14,229 bases of DNA, taken from positions 1-14,229 of the forward strand of contig JAUVLX010000058.1 of NCBI GenBank assembly GCA_030600525.1, given 5' to 3'. Both the position numbers and the translations under genes were made by a program. Below the pieces are notes generated by a model. That model searched no databases. It was given only the letters and a program-made list of their open reading frames with translations, and was not told the origin of the DNA. Numbering within the stretch: the stretch's first letter is position 1; the number at the start of each line of letters is the position of its first letter. Shown here piece after piece: positions 7,564 through 14,177 of the stretch. The DNA comes from Desulfobulbus sp. (GTDB lineage: Bacteria; Desulfobacterota; Desulfobulbia; Desulfobulbales; Desulfobulbaceae).

Positions 7564-8706
7564 ATGAGTATACCAGGAACAATGAAAGAAACTTATTTCG
7601 CAGAAGCCAAACGCAGTGACGAACAAACACTCCGTAGACAAATCGAGCAAGTCAACAATGACCCGGTCGTTTCAGGACTGCTCCATGCGGTGAGCGGTCT
7701 GCTGGCCATCCTTGACGAAAACCGGCAGATTATAAGCTTAAACAATTCTTTCTGTAAAATGCTCGGCATTACAGACCCTGGCGAGGTGCTGGGATTGAGG
7801 CCGGGAGAAGCACTCCACTGTATTCATGCTCATGAAATGCCGGCAGGATGCGGCACTTCCGAATTTTGTTCCACCTGCGGAGCTGCCATTGCCATTGTTT
7901 CAAGTCTTGGCTCCAATGAACCTGTAGAGCGCTCGTGTGCTTTGGCCGTTGACAAAGATGGGCACACTAATGACATGGCCTTGAAGGTTCGCTCCCAACC
8001 CATTGAAATCGAAGGCAAGAGGTTTCTCCTCTTATTTTTGCAAGACATCACCATTGATCAACACCGGGCAGCCCTGGAGCGTACCTTTTTTCATGATATA
8101 AACAACATGCTCACCGGTCTGCTGGGAGCCAGCGAGCTGCTTTACTCTGAAAATAGCCAGTCAAACCTTGTTAAAATTATTCACAACCTGTCTGTGCGCA
8201 TGGCCAAGGAACTGGATATCCAAAAATTACTCATCAACAGCGACCCTTCTGTTTACAAACCAAAATGGGAACCTGTTGACGCACATGAATCCCTCAAGGA
8301 ACTGCAGGATTTTTTTGCCTGTCACCCACTGGCAGAAGACAGAAAGCTGGAGGTCCGCAATCCAACGCATTCCTTTTCCATCAAAACCGACCGATCCCTT
8401 CTGCTCCGCATTGTCTCCAACATGATATCCAATGCCTTGGAGGCAACCAATGAAAATGGAGAGATAAAGGTTTGGCTGGAAAAGGATGAGAAAAGAGTTT
8501 CCTACTGCGTGTGGAATCAGGCCGTAATCCCAAAAGACATTGGACGAAGAATCTTCCAGCGTAATTTCAGTACTAAGGACGGCGCCGGTCGAGGGGTTGG
8601 AACGTATTCCATGAAACTTTTTGCTGAAAAATCCCTTGGCGGAAAAGTGAGTTTCACATCCTCTAAAGAACAGGGAACGATTTTTAAACTTACCTTACCC
8701 TGCTAA
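7564..8706 (+). CDS. Orphan PAS-domain sensor histidine kinase with Cys cluster
   Basis: The 380-residue soluble kinase has no membrane segment. The PAS domain spans about 40-165 (GLLAILDENRQIISLNNSFCKMLGI ... FLQDIT). It holds a cysteine cluster: C86, C96, C102 and C105, in an HC...GCGTSEFCSTCG arrangement that could bind a metal or sense redox state. The H-box is FFHDINNMLTG with phospho-acceptor H177. The ATPase domain has the N-box NMISNALEAT (N290), the G2 box GAGRGVG (340-346) and a final GTIFKLTLP. No response regulator is adjacent, so its partner lies elsewhere. A second in-frame ATG at 7582 has AGGA just upstream (7575-7578), better than anything before 7564, so the product may be 6 residues shorter. 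The signal sensed is unknown. Confidence 0.9.
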   Translation: MSIPGTMKETYFAEAKRSDEQTLRRQIEQVNNDPVVSGLLHAVSGLLAILDENRQIISLNNSFCKMLGITDPGEVLGLRPGEALHCIHAHEMPAGCGTSEFCSTCGAAIAIVSSLGSNEPVERSCALAVDKDGHTNDMALKVRSQPIEIEGKRFLLLFLQDITIDQHRAALERTFFHDINNMLTGLLGASELLYSENSQSNLVKIIHNLSVRMAKELDIQKLLINSDPSVYKPKWEPVDAHESLKELQDFFACHPLAEDRKLEVRNPTHSFSIKTDRSLLLRIVSNMISNALEATNENGEIKVWLEKDEKRVSYCVWNQAVIPKDIGRRIFQRNFSTKDGAGRGVGTYSMKLFAEKSLGGKVSFTSSKEQGTIFKLTLPC

Positions 8707-8747
8707 ATGCAGGTGTACTCCACTGCTACCCTTTTACAATATACAAT

Positions 8748-10196
8748 ATGAACACTACACACTTTAATACGATAGTTGTCGGTTCAGGAACTGCAGCCTA
8801 TTACGCAGTGGACGGCCTTGTTCGCGCAGGCCAGCGTGTTACCATTATTGATGAACGGCCCTTTGGCGGCACGTGTGCCCTTCGAGGCTGCCAGCCGAAA
8901 AAGTATCTGGTCAGCAACGCAGAAGCAGTTGCCATGGCAAGCCAACTGGTGGGACGTGGGATCACGGCTCCCCCCACAACCGATTGGGAAGCGCTACAGA
9001 GCTTAAAGAACCAATTTTTTGAAGGCCGCTCAGAAGCCGATGTGCACCAGTGGCAAAAAAAGGAGTCACTACCTTTCATGGCAAAACGGTAATGACGGGT
9101 ACGAATACCATCAAGGTCAACGACACCAACCTCGACGCAGACCATATTGTTCTTACAACAGGGGCATGACCAAGAGGCAATACGATCCCTGGAGCAGAGT
9201 ATATCCACGATAGTGAATATTTTCTCAACCTGCACCACCTCCCCAAGCACCTTCTCTTTATTGGTGGCGGCTATATCTCTTTTGAATTTGCCCACATTGC
9301 TATCCGGGCCAGGGCTGAAGAGGTAATCCTCATGCATCGCTCCGCAAAGGCTTTAAAATCCTTTGATCAGGATGGGGTCAACATTCTGATTGAAGCGAGC
9401 AAAGACGCGAGCATCAAAGTAATACTCAACCGGCATCCCACAGAAATCACGCACGCAGGTAACAGTTTTATTCTTCACAGCTCTGACGATCACGCCTACG
9501 AAACCGACTGCATCATCGGCGCAACAGGCAGAATACCCAATGTCGAAGTATTTATAGTCCCTAGCTGGTGAATCGATACGCTTTTGACTCGCTCTGTGTC
9601 AATAGACTGGTAAGTTAGCCGTACGTGATGGCTCAACTCAGCTGCTATGCACTATAGAAGGTGACCATGGGCAGGCTGCCTATGGTACAGATGGGATACA
9701 GGTCACTCCATACCTGCAAAGTATTTCAAACCCAAAGGTTTACGCCATCGGCGACTGCGCCGCGACAGGATACATGCTTGCCCCGGTAGCAGACTATGAA
9801 GGCCAGGCTGTTGTCGGTAACATCCTGGGCACAAACAATACCCCCATTGATTACTCAGTGGTTCCCAGTGTTGTCTTTACCATTCCAGCTATCGGTTCGG
9901 TGGGAGTGACAGAAAAAGAGGCAGTGGAGCAAGGGTTAGCATACCGTAACAATCAAGGCACAACAACGAAATGGCCTTCATCGTTGCGTATAGGCGAGCA
10001 ACATGAATATTACAAAGTCCTTATCGATACAAAAAGCGATGAGATCTTGGGGGCGCACATCGTCAGGCACAATACAGAAGAAGTTATCAATATTTTTGCT
10101 CTGGCCATTAAACACCATATTAAAGCACATGAGCTTGCCGAATTTATGTGGGCCTACCCCACTTACACTTCAGACCTAAAATATATGGTCCGCTAA
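8748..10196 (+). pseudogene. Broken FAD/NAD(P) pyridine nucleotide-disulfide oxidoreductase
   Basis: The pieces together make a glutathione/mercuric reductase-like flavoprotein: N-terminal FAD site VVGSGTAA (11-18), redox disulfide GTCALRGCQPKK (C43, C48), NAD(P)-binding LLFIGGGYISFEFA, second FAD motif YAIGDCAATG, and C-terminal dimerisation domain ending WAYPTYTSDLKYMV. Three lesions interrupt it. First, an A7 tract at 9055-9061 appears to have lost one A; with eight A the frame runs on as QKKGVTTFHGKTV. Second, an in-frame TGA lies at 9167-9169 (TTGA*PRG...IPGAEY). Third, a short insertion lies at 9549-9656. The final domain is intact in frame (DHGQAAYGTDGIQV onward). It starts 41 nt after the kinase gene. 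No full protein can be made, so the gene is inactive unless the sequence has errors. Confidence 0.85.
9549..9656. mobile_element. Small MITE-like insertion inside the oxidoreductase pseudogene
   Basis: GAAG occurs on both sides (9545-9548 and 9657-9660). Removing the 108 bp between them plus one GAAG (112 bp) joins GRIPNVE to GDHGQAAYGTDG in one open frame. The ends are imperfect inverted repeats: TATAGTCCCTAGC (from 9553) against TATAGTGCATAGC on the other strand (from 9656), 11 of 13 identical. There is no coding capacity. If the ends are 9553 and 9656, the element is 104 bp and the duplication would be 8 bp, but only 4 of those 8 bases match. Confidence 0.65.
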
Positions 10197-10218
10197 ACTT
10201 GTGTCTGTCTATAAATGA

Positions 10219-10325
10219 GGATTTTTGCCTGAGTTCAAGGCGTGCGATAAATTTTACCACAGGCATATATTAGATATCCCGAGGATAAAATTTATCGCAT
10301 AACACCGAAATTGGGTAAAAATACC
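10219..10325. repeat. Hairpin-forming intergenic repeat
   Basis: Perfect 13-bp arms GCGATAAATTTTA (10244-10256) and its reverse complement (10286-10298) flank a 29-nt centre that can itself pair (GGCATAT / ATATCCC). Outside them the imperfect arms continue: ATTTTTGCCTGAGTTCAAGGCG on the left pairs with a related sequence on the right ending GGGTAAAAATACC. The whole thing can fold into one long hairpin of about 107 nt. It lies between the oxidoreductase pseudogene and msrAB, which converge, and resembles a dispersed palindromic (REP- or MITE-like) unit. Confidence 0.7.
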
Positions 10326-10378
10326 ATTTAGAGACGGGCACAAACTGAGCTACAGGCCACCATGAGAAGTTCCCCTTC

Positions 10379-10421
10379 TCCCTCTATTCACTGCCCTAAC
10401 CTCGGACACTCAATAGAGGGA
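10379..10421. repeat. Hairpin downstream of msrAB
   Basis: TCCCTCTATT (10379-10388) and its exact reverse complement AATAGAGGGA (10412-10421) enclose 23 nt. It sits 25 nt past the msrAB stop codon on the minus strand. No T-run follows in that direction, so a 3' stabilising or Rho-assisted terminator hairpin is only a guess. Confidence 0.45.
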
Positions 10422-10445
10422 ATGCGGATGCACATTAAATGAAAA

Positions 10446-11531
10446 TTATTTGAATAAAGCCAGGTACTCACCAAGCCCCTCTTTCTCCAGGTCTTCAACA
10501 GGAACAAATCGAAGAGAAGCAGAGTTGATGCAGTAACGCAGTCCTGTTGGTGCAGGCCCATCATCAAACAGGTGGCCAAGGTGGGAGTCCACCTCTTTAC
10601 TGCGCACTTCAGTACGAACCATAAAAAAGCTGCGATCCTTTTTCTCTGCAACATTTTCTGTAACCAATGGTCGGGTAAAGCTCGGCCATCCAGTGCCAGA
10701 CTTAAACTTATCAGTTGAACTAAACAACGGCTCGCCAGACACGATGTCCACATAAAGCCCTGGTTGCTTATTATCCCAGTACTGATTGTTAAAGGCGGGC
10801 TCTGTGCCTTCTTCCTGGGTCACTTTATATTGCAGCGGAGTTAACCGTTTTTTCAAATCTTCTTGACTTATCGGCTTCATTTTTTCGTCATTCCATATTT
10901 TTTCCAAAAAATCATCACGCCCGGAACGGGAACGATAAAATTTATACCTGATAGGATTCTTTTTATAATAATCCTGGTGGTACTCTTCCGCCCGGTAGAA
11001 TGGGGTGGCTTCCACAATCGGGGTCACAAGGGACTTACTGAAAAGCCCACTCTGTCCAAGGCGCTCTTTCGAGGCTTCGGCTAGTTGTCGCTGTTGCTGA
11101 TCGTAATAATAAATGGCTGTTGTATACCCATGACCACGATCAACAAATTGGCCGCCACTGTCTGTGGGATCGACCTGCCGCCAATAGGTATCAAGGAGTT
11201 GTTTATAGTCTACCACCTCAGGGTTATACTTCACCTGAACCACCTCTACATGACCGTTTCCCATATAGTTTTTATAGGTAGGATTGATATTAGAACCACC
11301 TGAATAGCCTGATTCCACGGACAGGACACCGGAAAGCTTTTCAAACGGTTTTTCCATGCACCAGAAACAGCCCCCGGCAAACATGGCAAGGGAAACCTGC
11401 CCATTACTTGCTGACACACTGCTAGTGTCACTTCCTTCAGCATGACTTCCTCTGTTACCTGTAAACACAAAAACGCCTGCTACCAACACGCAAAAGATGG
11501 AGATCAAAGATTGTTTTTTTCTTATCTGCAT
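10446..11531 (-). CDS. msrAB: Exported methionine sulfoxide reductase MsrA-MsrB fusion
   Basis: The 361-residue fusion repairs both S- and R-epimers of oxidised methionine. Residues 1-31 form a Sec signal peptide (basic MQIRKK, hydrophobic ISIFCVLVAGVFVF, then GSHA), so it acts in the periplasm. The MsrA domain starts near 46 with the catalytic motif GGCFWC (C55), followed by GVLSVESGYSGG and GNGHVEVVQVKYNPE. The MsrB domain runs from about 218 to 350 (GTGWPSF, VDSHLGHLFDDGP, GLRYCINSASLRF) with catalytic C334. The CxxC pairs that hold zinc in many MsrB proteins are absent (GLYVDIVSGEPLF), so this is the zinc-free type. The ATG follows GGGAG at a good distance. It lies 95 nt downstream of the MsrA-like TGA-containing gene on the same strand, which suggests one transcript. 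Confidence 0.95.
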   Translation of the reverse strand: MQIRKKQSLISIFCVLVAGVFVFTGNRGSHAEGSDTSSVSASNGQVSLAMFAGGCFWCMEKPFEKLSGVLSVESGYSGGSNINPTYKNYMGNGHVEVVQVKYNPEVVDYKQLLDTYWRQVDPTDSGGQFVDRGHGYTTAIYYYDQQQRQLAEASKERLGQSGLFSKSLVTPIVEATPFYRAEEYHQDYYKKNPIRYKFYRSRSGRDDFLEKIWNDEKMKPISQEDLKKRLTPLQYKVTQEEGTEPAFNNQYWDNKQPGLYVDIVSGEPLFSSTDKFKSGTGWPSFTRPLVTENVAEKKDRSFFMVRTEVRSKEVDSHLGHLFDDGPAPTGLRYCINSASLRFVPVEDLEKEGLGEYLALFK

Positions 11532-11626
11532 ATTTTTCTCCCAACAAATTCACTTTTTACAACTGGAAACGTCTTTTTCCGGAATCGATACACCCAACTT
11601 TTCACAATGACGACAGGTTCCTTACA

Positions 11627-11932
11627 TCACTTATCATCACCCCCTCCAGTCGATAACGTCTTGATATACGTCCCTGACTCCTGCAAACGTTTTTCTATAT
11701 TCTTACTGTTAATCAGTTCCTGATCATACATTACACGGTTAACTTCCAGGCTCCCCTGCCACCCTTTCTTGACATCAATAATTCCTTTCTGCCCCTCCAG
11801 GGCAGCCTTACCTACGTCGTATCAGCCAACAGCAAAGGTTGCAGTTCGCAATGTCTGTCCATGCAGGGCTGAACCAGTGAGCATCAAAAACAGCAGTGTT
11901 GCACCAATAATCAGACGACTAAAAATTTGCAT
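11627..11932 (-). CDS. Candidate selenoprotein: exported miniature MsrA-like protein
   Basis: The minus-strand frame starts at ATG 11932 after a strong GGAGGAAG. It meets TGA at codon 37 (11824-11822), then runs open to a second TGA at 11629-11627. Read through, it gives 101 residues. Residues 1-24 look like a signal peptide (MQIFSR, then LIIGATLLFLMLTGSA). The segment FAVG-U-YDVGKAALEGQKG-IIDVKKGWQG aligns without gaps to the neighbouring MsrA FAGG-C55-FWCMEKPFEKLSG-VLSVESGYSG; the TGA falls on the catalytic Cys. A second block, EVNRVMYDQELINSKNIE, aligns to EVVQVKYNPEVVDYKQLL. The 15 or so residues between these blocks in MsrA (TYKNYMGNGH) and the C-terminal half are missing, so it is not an ordinary MsrA. 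A hairpin placed like a bacterial SECIS follows the TGA. It precedes msrAB, probably in one operon. The alternative is a Cys-to-stop pseudogene, as decay is common nearby. Confidence 0.7.
11789..11805 (-). promoter_or_regulatory. SECIS-like hairpin downstream of in-frame TGA
   Basis: On the minus strand, CTGCCC TGGAG GGGCAG forms a perfect 6-bp GC-rich stem with a 5-nt loop rich in G. It begins 16 nt after the TGA at 11824-11822. Bacterial SelB-binding SECIS elements lie inside the coding region immediately 3' of UGA and have a short apical stem with G in the loop, so the position and shape fit. SelB specificity cannot be judged by eye. Confidence 0.6.
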
Positions 11933-12216
11933 ATTCTTCCTCCAGGTGTTTATTCTGGGTTAATCCAATGCTTCCTTTACCCATCAAGATAAGACAGCTG
12001 TGTAAATCTGCTATAAAGGCAATGTAAAGATTGGTTAAAGAAAAAGGATGCGGGGAAAGCTTGTACGGTTAAAAACAGCCTTACCGCCACTGCAGAACCA
12101 ATGGCGACAAATGCGAAGTCTCTCTGTATAGGAAGTGCTTGAAAAAACCAGAGAGGCTGACCGTATCATCATCACCCCAACTACATGGGAGCGACGTCCG
12201 GGCAGCTTAAAAAATT
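11933..12216. other. Intergenic stretch upstream of the selenoprotein candidate
   Basis: No gene I can support. The 5' leader and promoter of the MsrA-like/msrAB unit should lie here on the minus strand; I see no strong -35/-10 pair. CTCTCTG (12120-12126) and CAGAGAG about 23 nt later could form a hairpin. A short plus-strand frame (EKTREADRIIITPTTWERR) has no start or ribosome site and is not called. Confidence 0.4.
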
Positions 12217-12375
12217 TCAGGACAGGTTATACCCCGTAAACGATGCAAACAAGCCGCCTCGACTTGCAAAGGGGAATAAGGTGTGTTTGCCTTTTAGCAG
12301 GGCCATCCTGACAAAACGGCTTACGAGGATTGCGATCAAAGTAGTGAAAAAAATAGCAGCCAGCATTATTGAAAG
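12217..12375 (-). pseudogene. C-terminal remnant of a membrane protein, cut by the IS66 element
   Basis: Reading the minus strand leftward from the IS edge gives 52 codons to TGA (12219-12217). The first part, IMLAAIFFTTLIAILVSRFV, is a clear membrane segment, followed by a basic turn (RMALLKGKH) and FPFASRGGLFASFTGYNLS. The start is missing because the IS66 end abuts it. The layout (last helix, basic turn, PFA, final hydrophobic patch) recalls the end of polytopic proteins such as UppP-type phosphatases, but I cannot assign it. A competing plus-strand frame covers the same DNA but looks less protein-like. Confidence 0.4.
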
Positions 12376-12391
12376 GTAACTACTCACACCC
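12376..12391 (+). repeat. IS66 left terminal inverted repeat
   Basis: GTAACTACTCACACCC is identical to the reverse complement of 13926-13941. The base just outside (G at 12375) also matches the other end. Confidence 0.9.
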
Positions 12392-12592
12392 TAAAAACAA
12401 GAAAAAGCTTGACATGTTTCTGGTCATGGTTTTTTTAAAATTTTGAGTATCCGAAAAAGCGGGCCTTGAAGCTCTCTAATGGGCTTCCGTTCTCATGATT
12501 ATCGTGCATCAAATTTTTTTTGTAACAAATCGCTATAATAGTCCAGTGTAAGGCGCCACAGGAGGTCGAAAAAAGACATGGTATAGTATGTC

Positions 12593-13937
12593 ATGGCTAC
12601 AATGAACAAGACAAGCGTACGCGAAGAAATTGAGCGACTGAAACAAGAGTTTGAACAACTCTGTTCTGCCGGCAAGGTATCCCCGGAGACCCGAGTTGTA
12701 ATGAAGAGCCTGTTGGTGGTTGTCGAGTTGATTCTGGCTGTGTTTTTGGAGAAAAAAACTCGCAAGGACAGTAAAAATTCCAGCATCCCCCCTTCCCAAA
12801 CCCCCAAGAACGAAACTGCCACGTCCGGTTTAAGCAAGGGTAAAGGCAAAAAAGTTTTTGGCGAAGTTAACAATACCCGAACCAAGGAAACGGTCATCAT
12901 TGCTAGGGTTACCACATGTACTGCCTGTGGAGCTCCATTAGACGAAACGCCCTGCCATGGGCATGAACGGCGCACGAAGATTGACATCGTTTTTGAAAAG
13001 GTCGTCGAGCACATTGATGCAGAGATAAAGCAGTGTCCCAATTGTGCGGCCAAGGTTAAAGGCCACTTCCCACAGGATATGCCGGGTAAGTTGCAGTATG
13101 GCAATGGAATCAAGGCGTTTGCCATACATCTGGTCATCAGCCAGATGGGAGGCTGACGCAATTGCCGCTATTCTTAAGAAAAAGTCGATGCATGTTGACG
13201 AGACGTCCTTGCAGGTTGAGGGAAAAAAACAATGGATTCACGTTTATGCCTCTGGTGGGATAACTTTGAAGTTTTTGCACCGCAAACGAGGAAAAGAAGC
13301 CATAGTTGGGGTGGATATCATTCCCAAATATGGTGGGGTGATAATCCATGATTGCTGGGCATTATATTTGTCGTACGATCACTGCGGCCATGGACTTTGC
13401 GGTTCCCATCTTTTGAGGGAGTTGACGTTTATTGTCAATTCGAATCAGTATAGCTGGGCCCATAATATGAAAAAGTTGTTGCTTGAGAATTGTCGCATTG
13501 TTGCCGGGCGAGAAGACAAATGTCTGACCGAAAAAAAATACGCCAATCTGTAAAAGCGCTACCGCAATATACTTACCCGTGGAGGTAAAGAGTTACCCGA
13601 GATACCTCCGAGGCCAAAGGGAAAGCGTGGCAGGAAGGCCAAATCAGATGCCCATAATCTTTGGGAGCGACTGAAAAAATACGAAACGGCCGTTTTGGTG
13701 TTTGCAAAAGAGCCACATGTCCCATTTACGAATAATAGAGCTGAAAGGGACCTTCGCATGGCAAAGGTTAAACAGAAAGTATCAGGGTGCTTTCGGCGTA
13801 CACGTTATGCCGAGGCGTACTGCCGGATTTCTAGTTACCTGCAGACCATGGCAAATCAAGGTATCAACCCTCTCGTAGCAATTCAGCTCGCACTGGCGGG
13901 TAAAATCCCGGAGGTCGATCCTGATGGGTGTGAGTAG
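12593..13937 (+). pseudogene. tnpC: IS66-family transposase (TnpC type), multiply disrupted
   Basis: The N-terminal half (12593-13156) has a coiled-coil start (EEIERLKQEFEQL), the KDSKNSSIPPSQTPK motif and the zinc-finger domain (CTACGAPLDETPCHGHERR ... CPNCAAKVKG). It then reaches KAFAIHLVISQM and breaks. After 13143 a different frame continues with WEADAIAAILKKK, MHVDETSL, the HDCW block, and after TAA 13551-13553 in the same frame KRYRNILTRGGKELPE ... FTNNRAERDLRMAK and a normal C-terminus. The catalytic D (HVDET), D (IHDCW) and E (NNRAERD) are all still present. About 40 residues expected between ISQM and WEADAI are missing, so a deletion caused the frame change; the TAA is a second lesion. 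The left-hand frame starts 201 nt inside the IS. It cannot make active transposase. Confidence 0.88.
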
Positions 13938-13941
13938 TTAC
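13926..13941 (-). repeat. IS66 right terminal inverted repeat
   Basis: This is the exact reverse complement of the left end; the transposase stop codon (TAG, 13935-13937) lies inside it. Confidence 0.9.
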
Positions 13942-13942
13942 C

Positions 13943-14131
13943 CAACTGGAAATAATAGTCCTCCAATTGTTTTTTGGTCAGCCTGTCCGGGCAGCAATCA
14001 AAATGACTGCCGATGCGACGGACAGCTCGGGAATAGGCATCAATTGTTGAGTTACTTTTGCCCTGTAGTATAAGCAGCTTCAGGTGCCGCTCGTAAAGGG
14101 TCGCAAATCGTTTTACTTCCGTAGCCTTCAT
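13943..14131 (-). pseudogene. N-terminal part of a tyrosine recombinase/integrase, cut by IS66
   Basis: Sixty-three codons remain before the IS66 end. They match the SAM-like core-binding domain of phage-type integrases: LYERHLKLLILQGKSNSTIDAYSRAVRRIGSHF, then DRLTKKQLEDYYFQL. The catalytic domain (R...HxxR...Y) is missing. The helix pattern and wording closely resemble the integrase-like protein that travels with IS91-type transposases in proteobacteria. The ATG at 14131 follows AAGGAG with good spacing, so the start is reliable. The missing portion is not found on the other side of the IS, so it was lost in a rearrangement. Confidence 0.75.
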
Positions 14132-14147
14132 GGTATACTCCTTTCTG

Positions 14148-14177
14148 CTGTAAGTGTCTGAAATTAGACAGTTACAG
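14148..14177. promoter_or_regulatory. Dyad upstream of the integrase: possible core site or operator
   Basis: CTGTAAGTGTCT and AGACAGTTACAG are inverted repeats (11 of 12 matching) separated by 6 nt (GAAATT). This is the geometry of a tyrosine-recombinase core site with two 11-12 bp arms and a 6-8 bp spacer. It lies 17 nt upstream of the integrase ATG. An autoregulatory operator or an element end is an equally open reading. Confidence 0.55.

Larger units (their letters stand above)
12376..13941 (+). mobile_element. IS66-family insertion sequence, inactivated (1566 bp)
   Basis: Perfect 16-bp terminal inverted repeats bound it: GTAACTACTCACACCC at 12376-12391 and its reverse complement at 13926-13941. 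Ends beginning GTAA are usual for IS66. It holds one damaged tnpC-type transposase gene and no tnpA or tnpB, as in the single-gene branch of the family. The 8 bp outside each end differ (ATTGAAAG on the left, CCAACTGG on the right), so no target duplication survives. The genes on its two flanks are unrelated, which suggests recombination between two IS copies or an adjacent deletion. Confidence 0.88.

Noticed and set aside
9167..9169. TGA in the oxidoreductase as a second selenocysteine codon
   Set aside because: The position (TTGA-x-PR) is not a redox site in this family, no compact hairpin follows at SECIS distance, and the gene carries two other lesions.
11769..11963. Plus-strand 64-codon frame over the MsrA-like gene
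   Set aside because: It is antisense to a frame with a strong ribosome site, signal peptide and MsrA-like alignment; its own sequence has no such features.
12185..12379. Plus-strand 64-codon frame left of the IS
   Set aside because: It is Lys/Arg-rich with no ribosome site, ends inside the IS terminal repeat, and the opposite strand reads as a membrane segment.
12499..13161. Minus-strand 220-codon frame in the IS
   Set aside because: It is the antisense shadow of the IS66 transposase N-terminal half, whose zinc-finger and coiled-coil motifs are clear on the plus strand.
12368..13949. Target-site duplication around the IS66 element
   Set aside because: The 8-bp flanks ATTGAAAG and CCAACTGG do not match.
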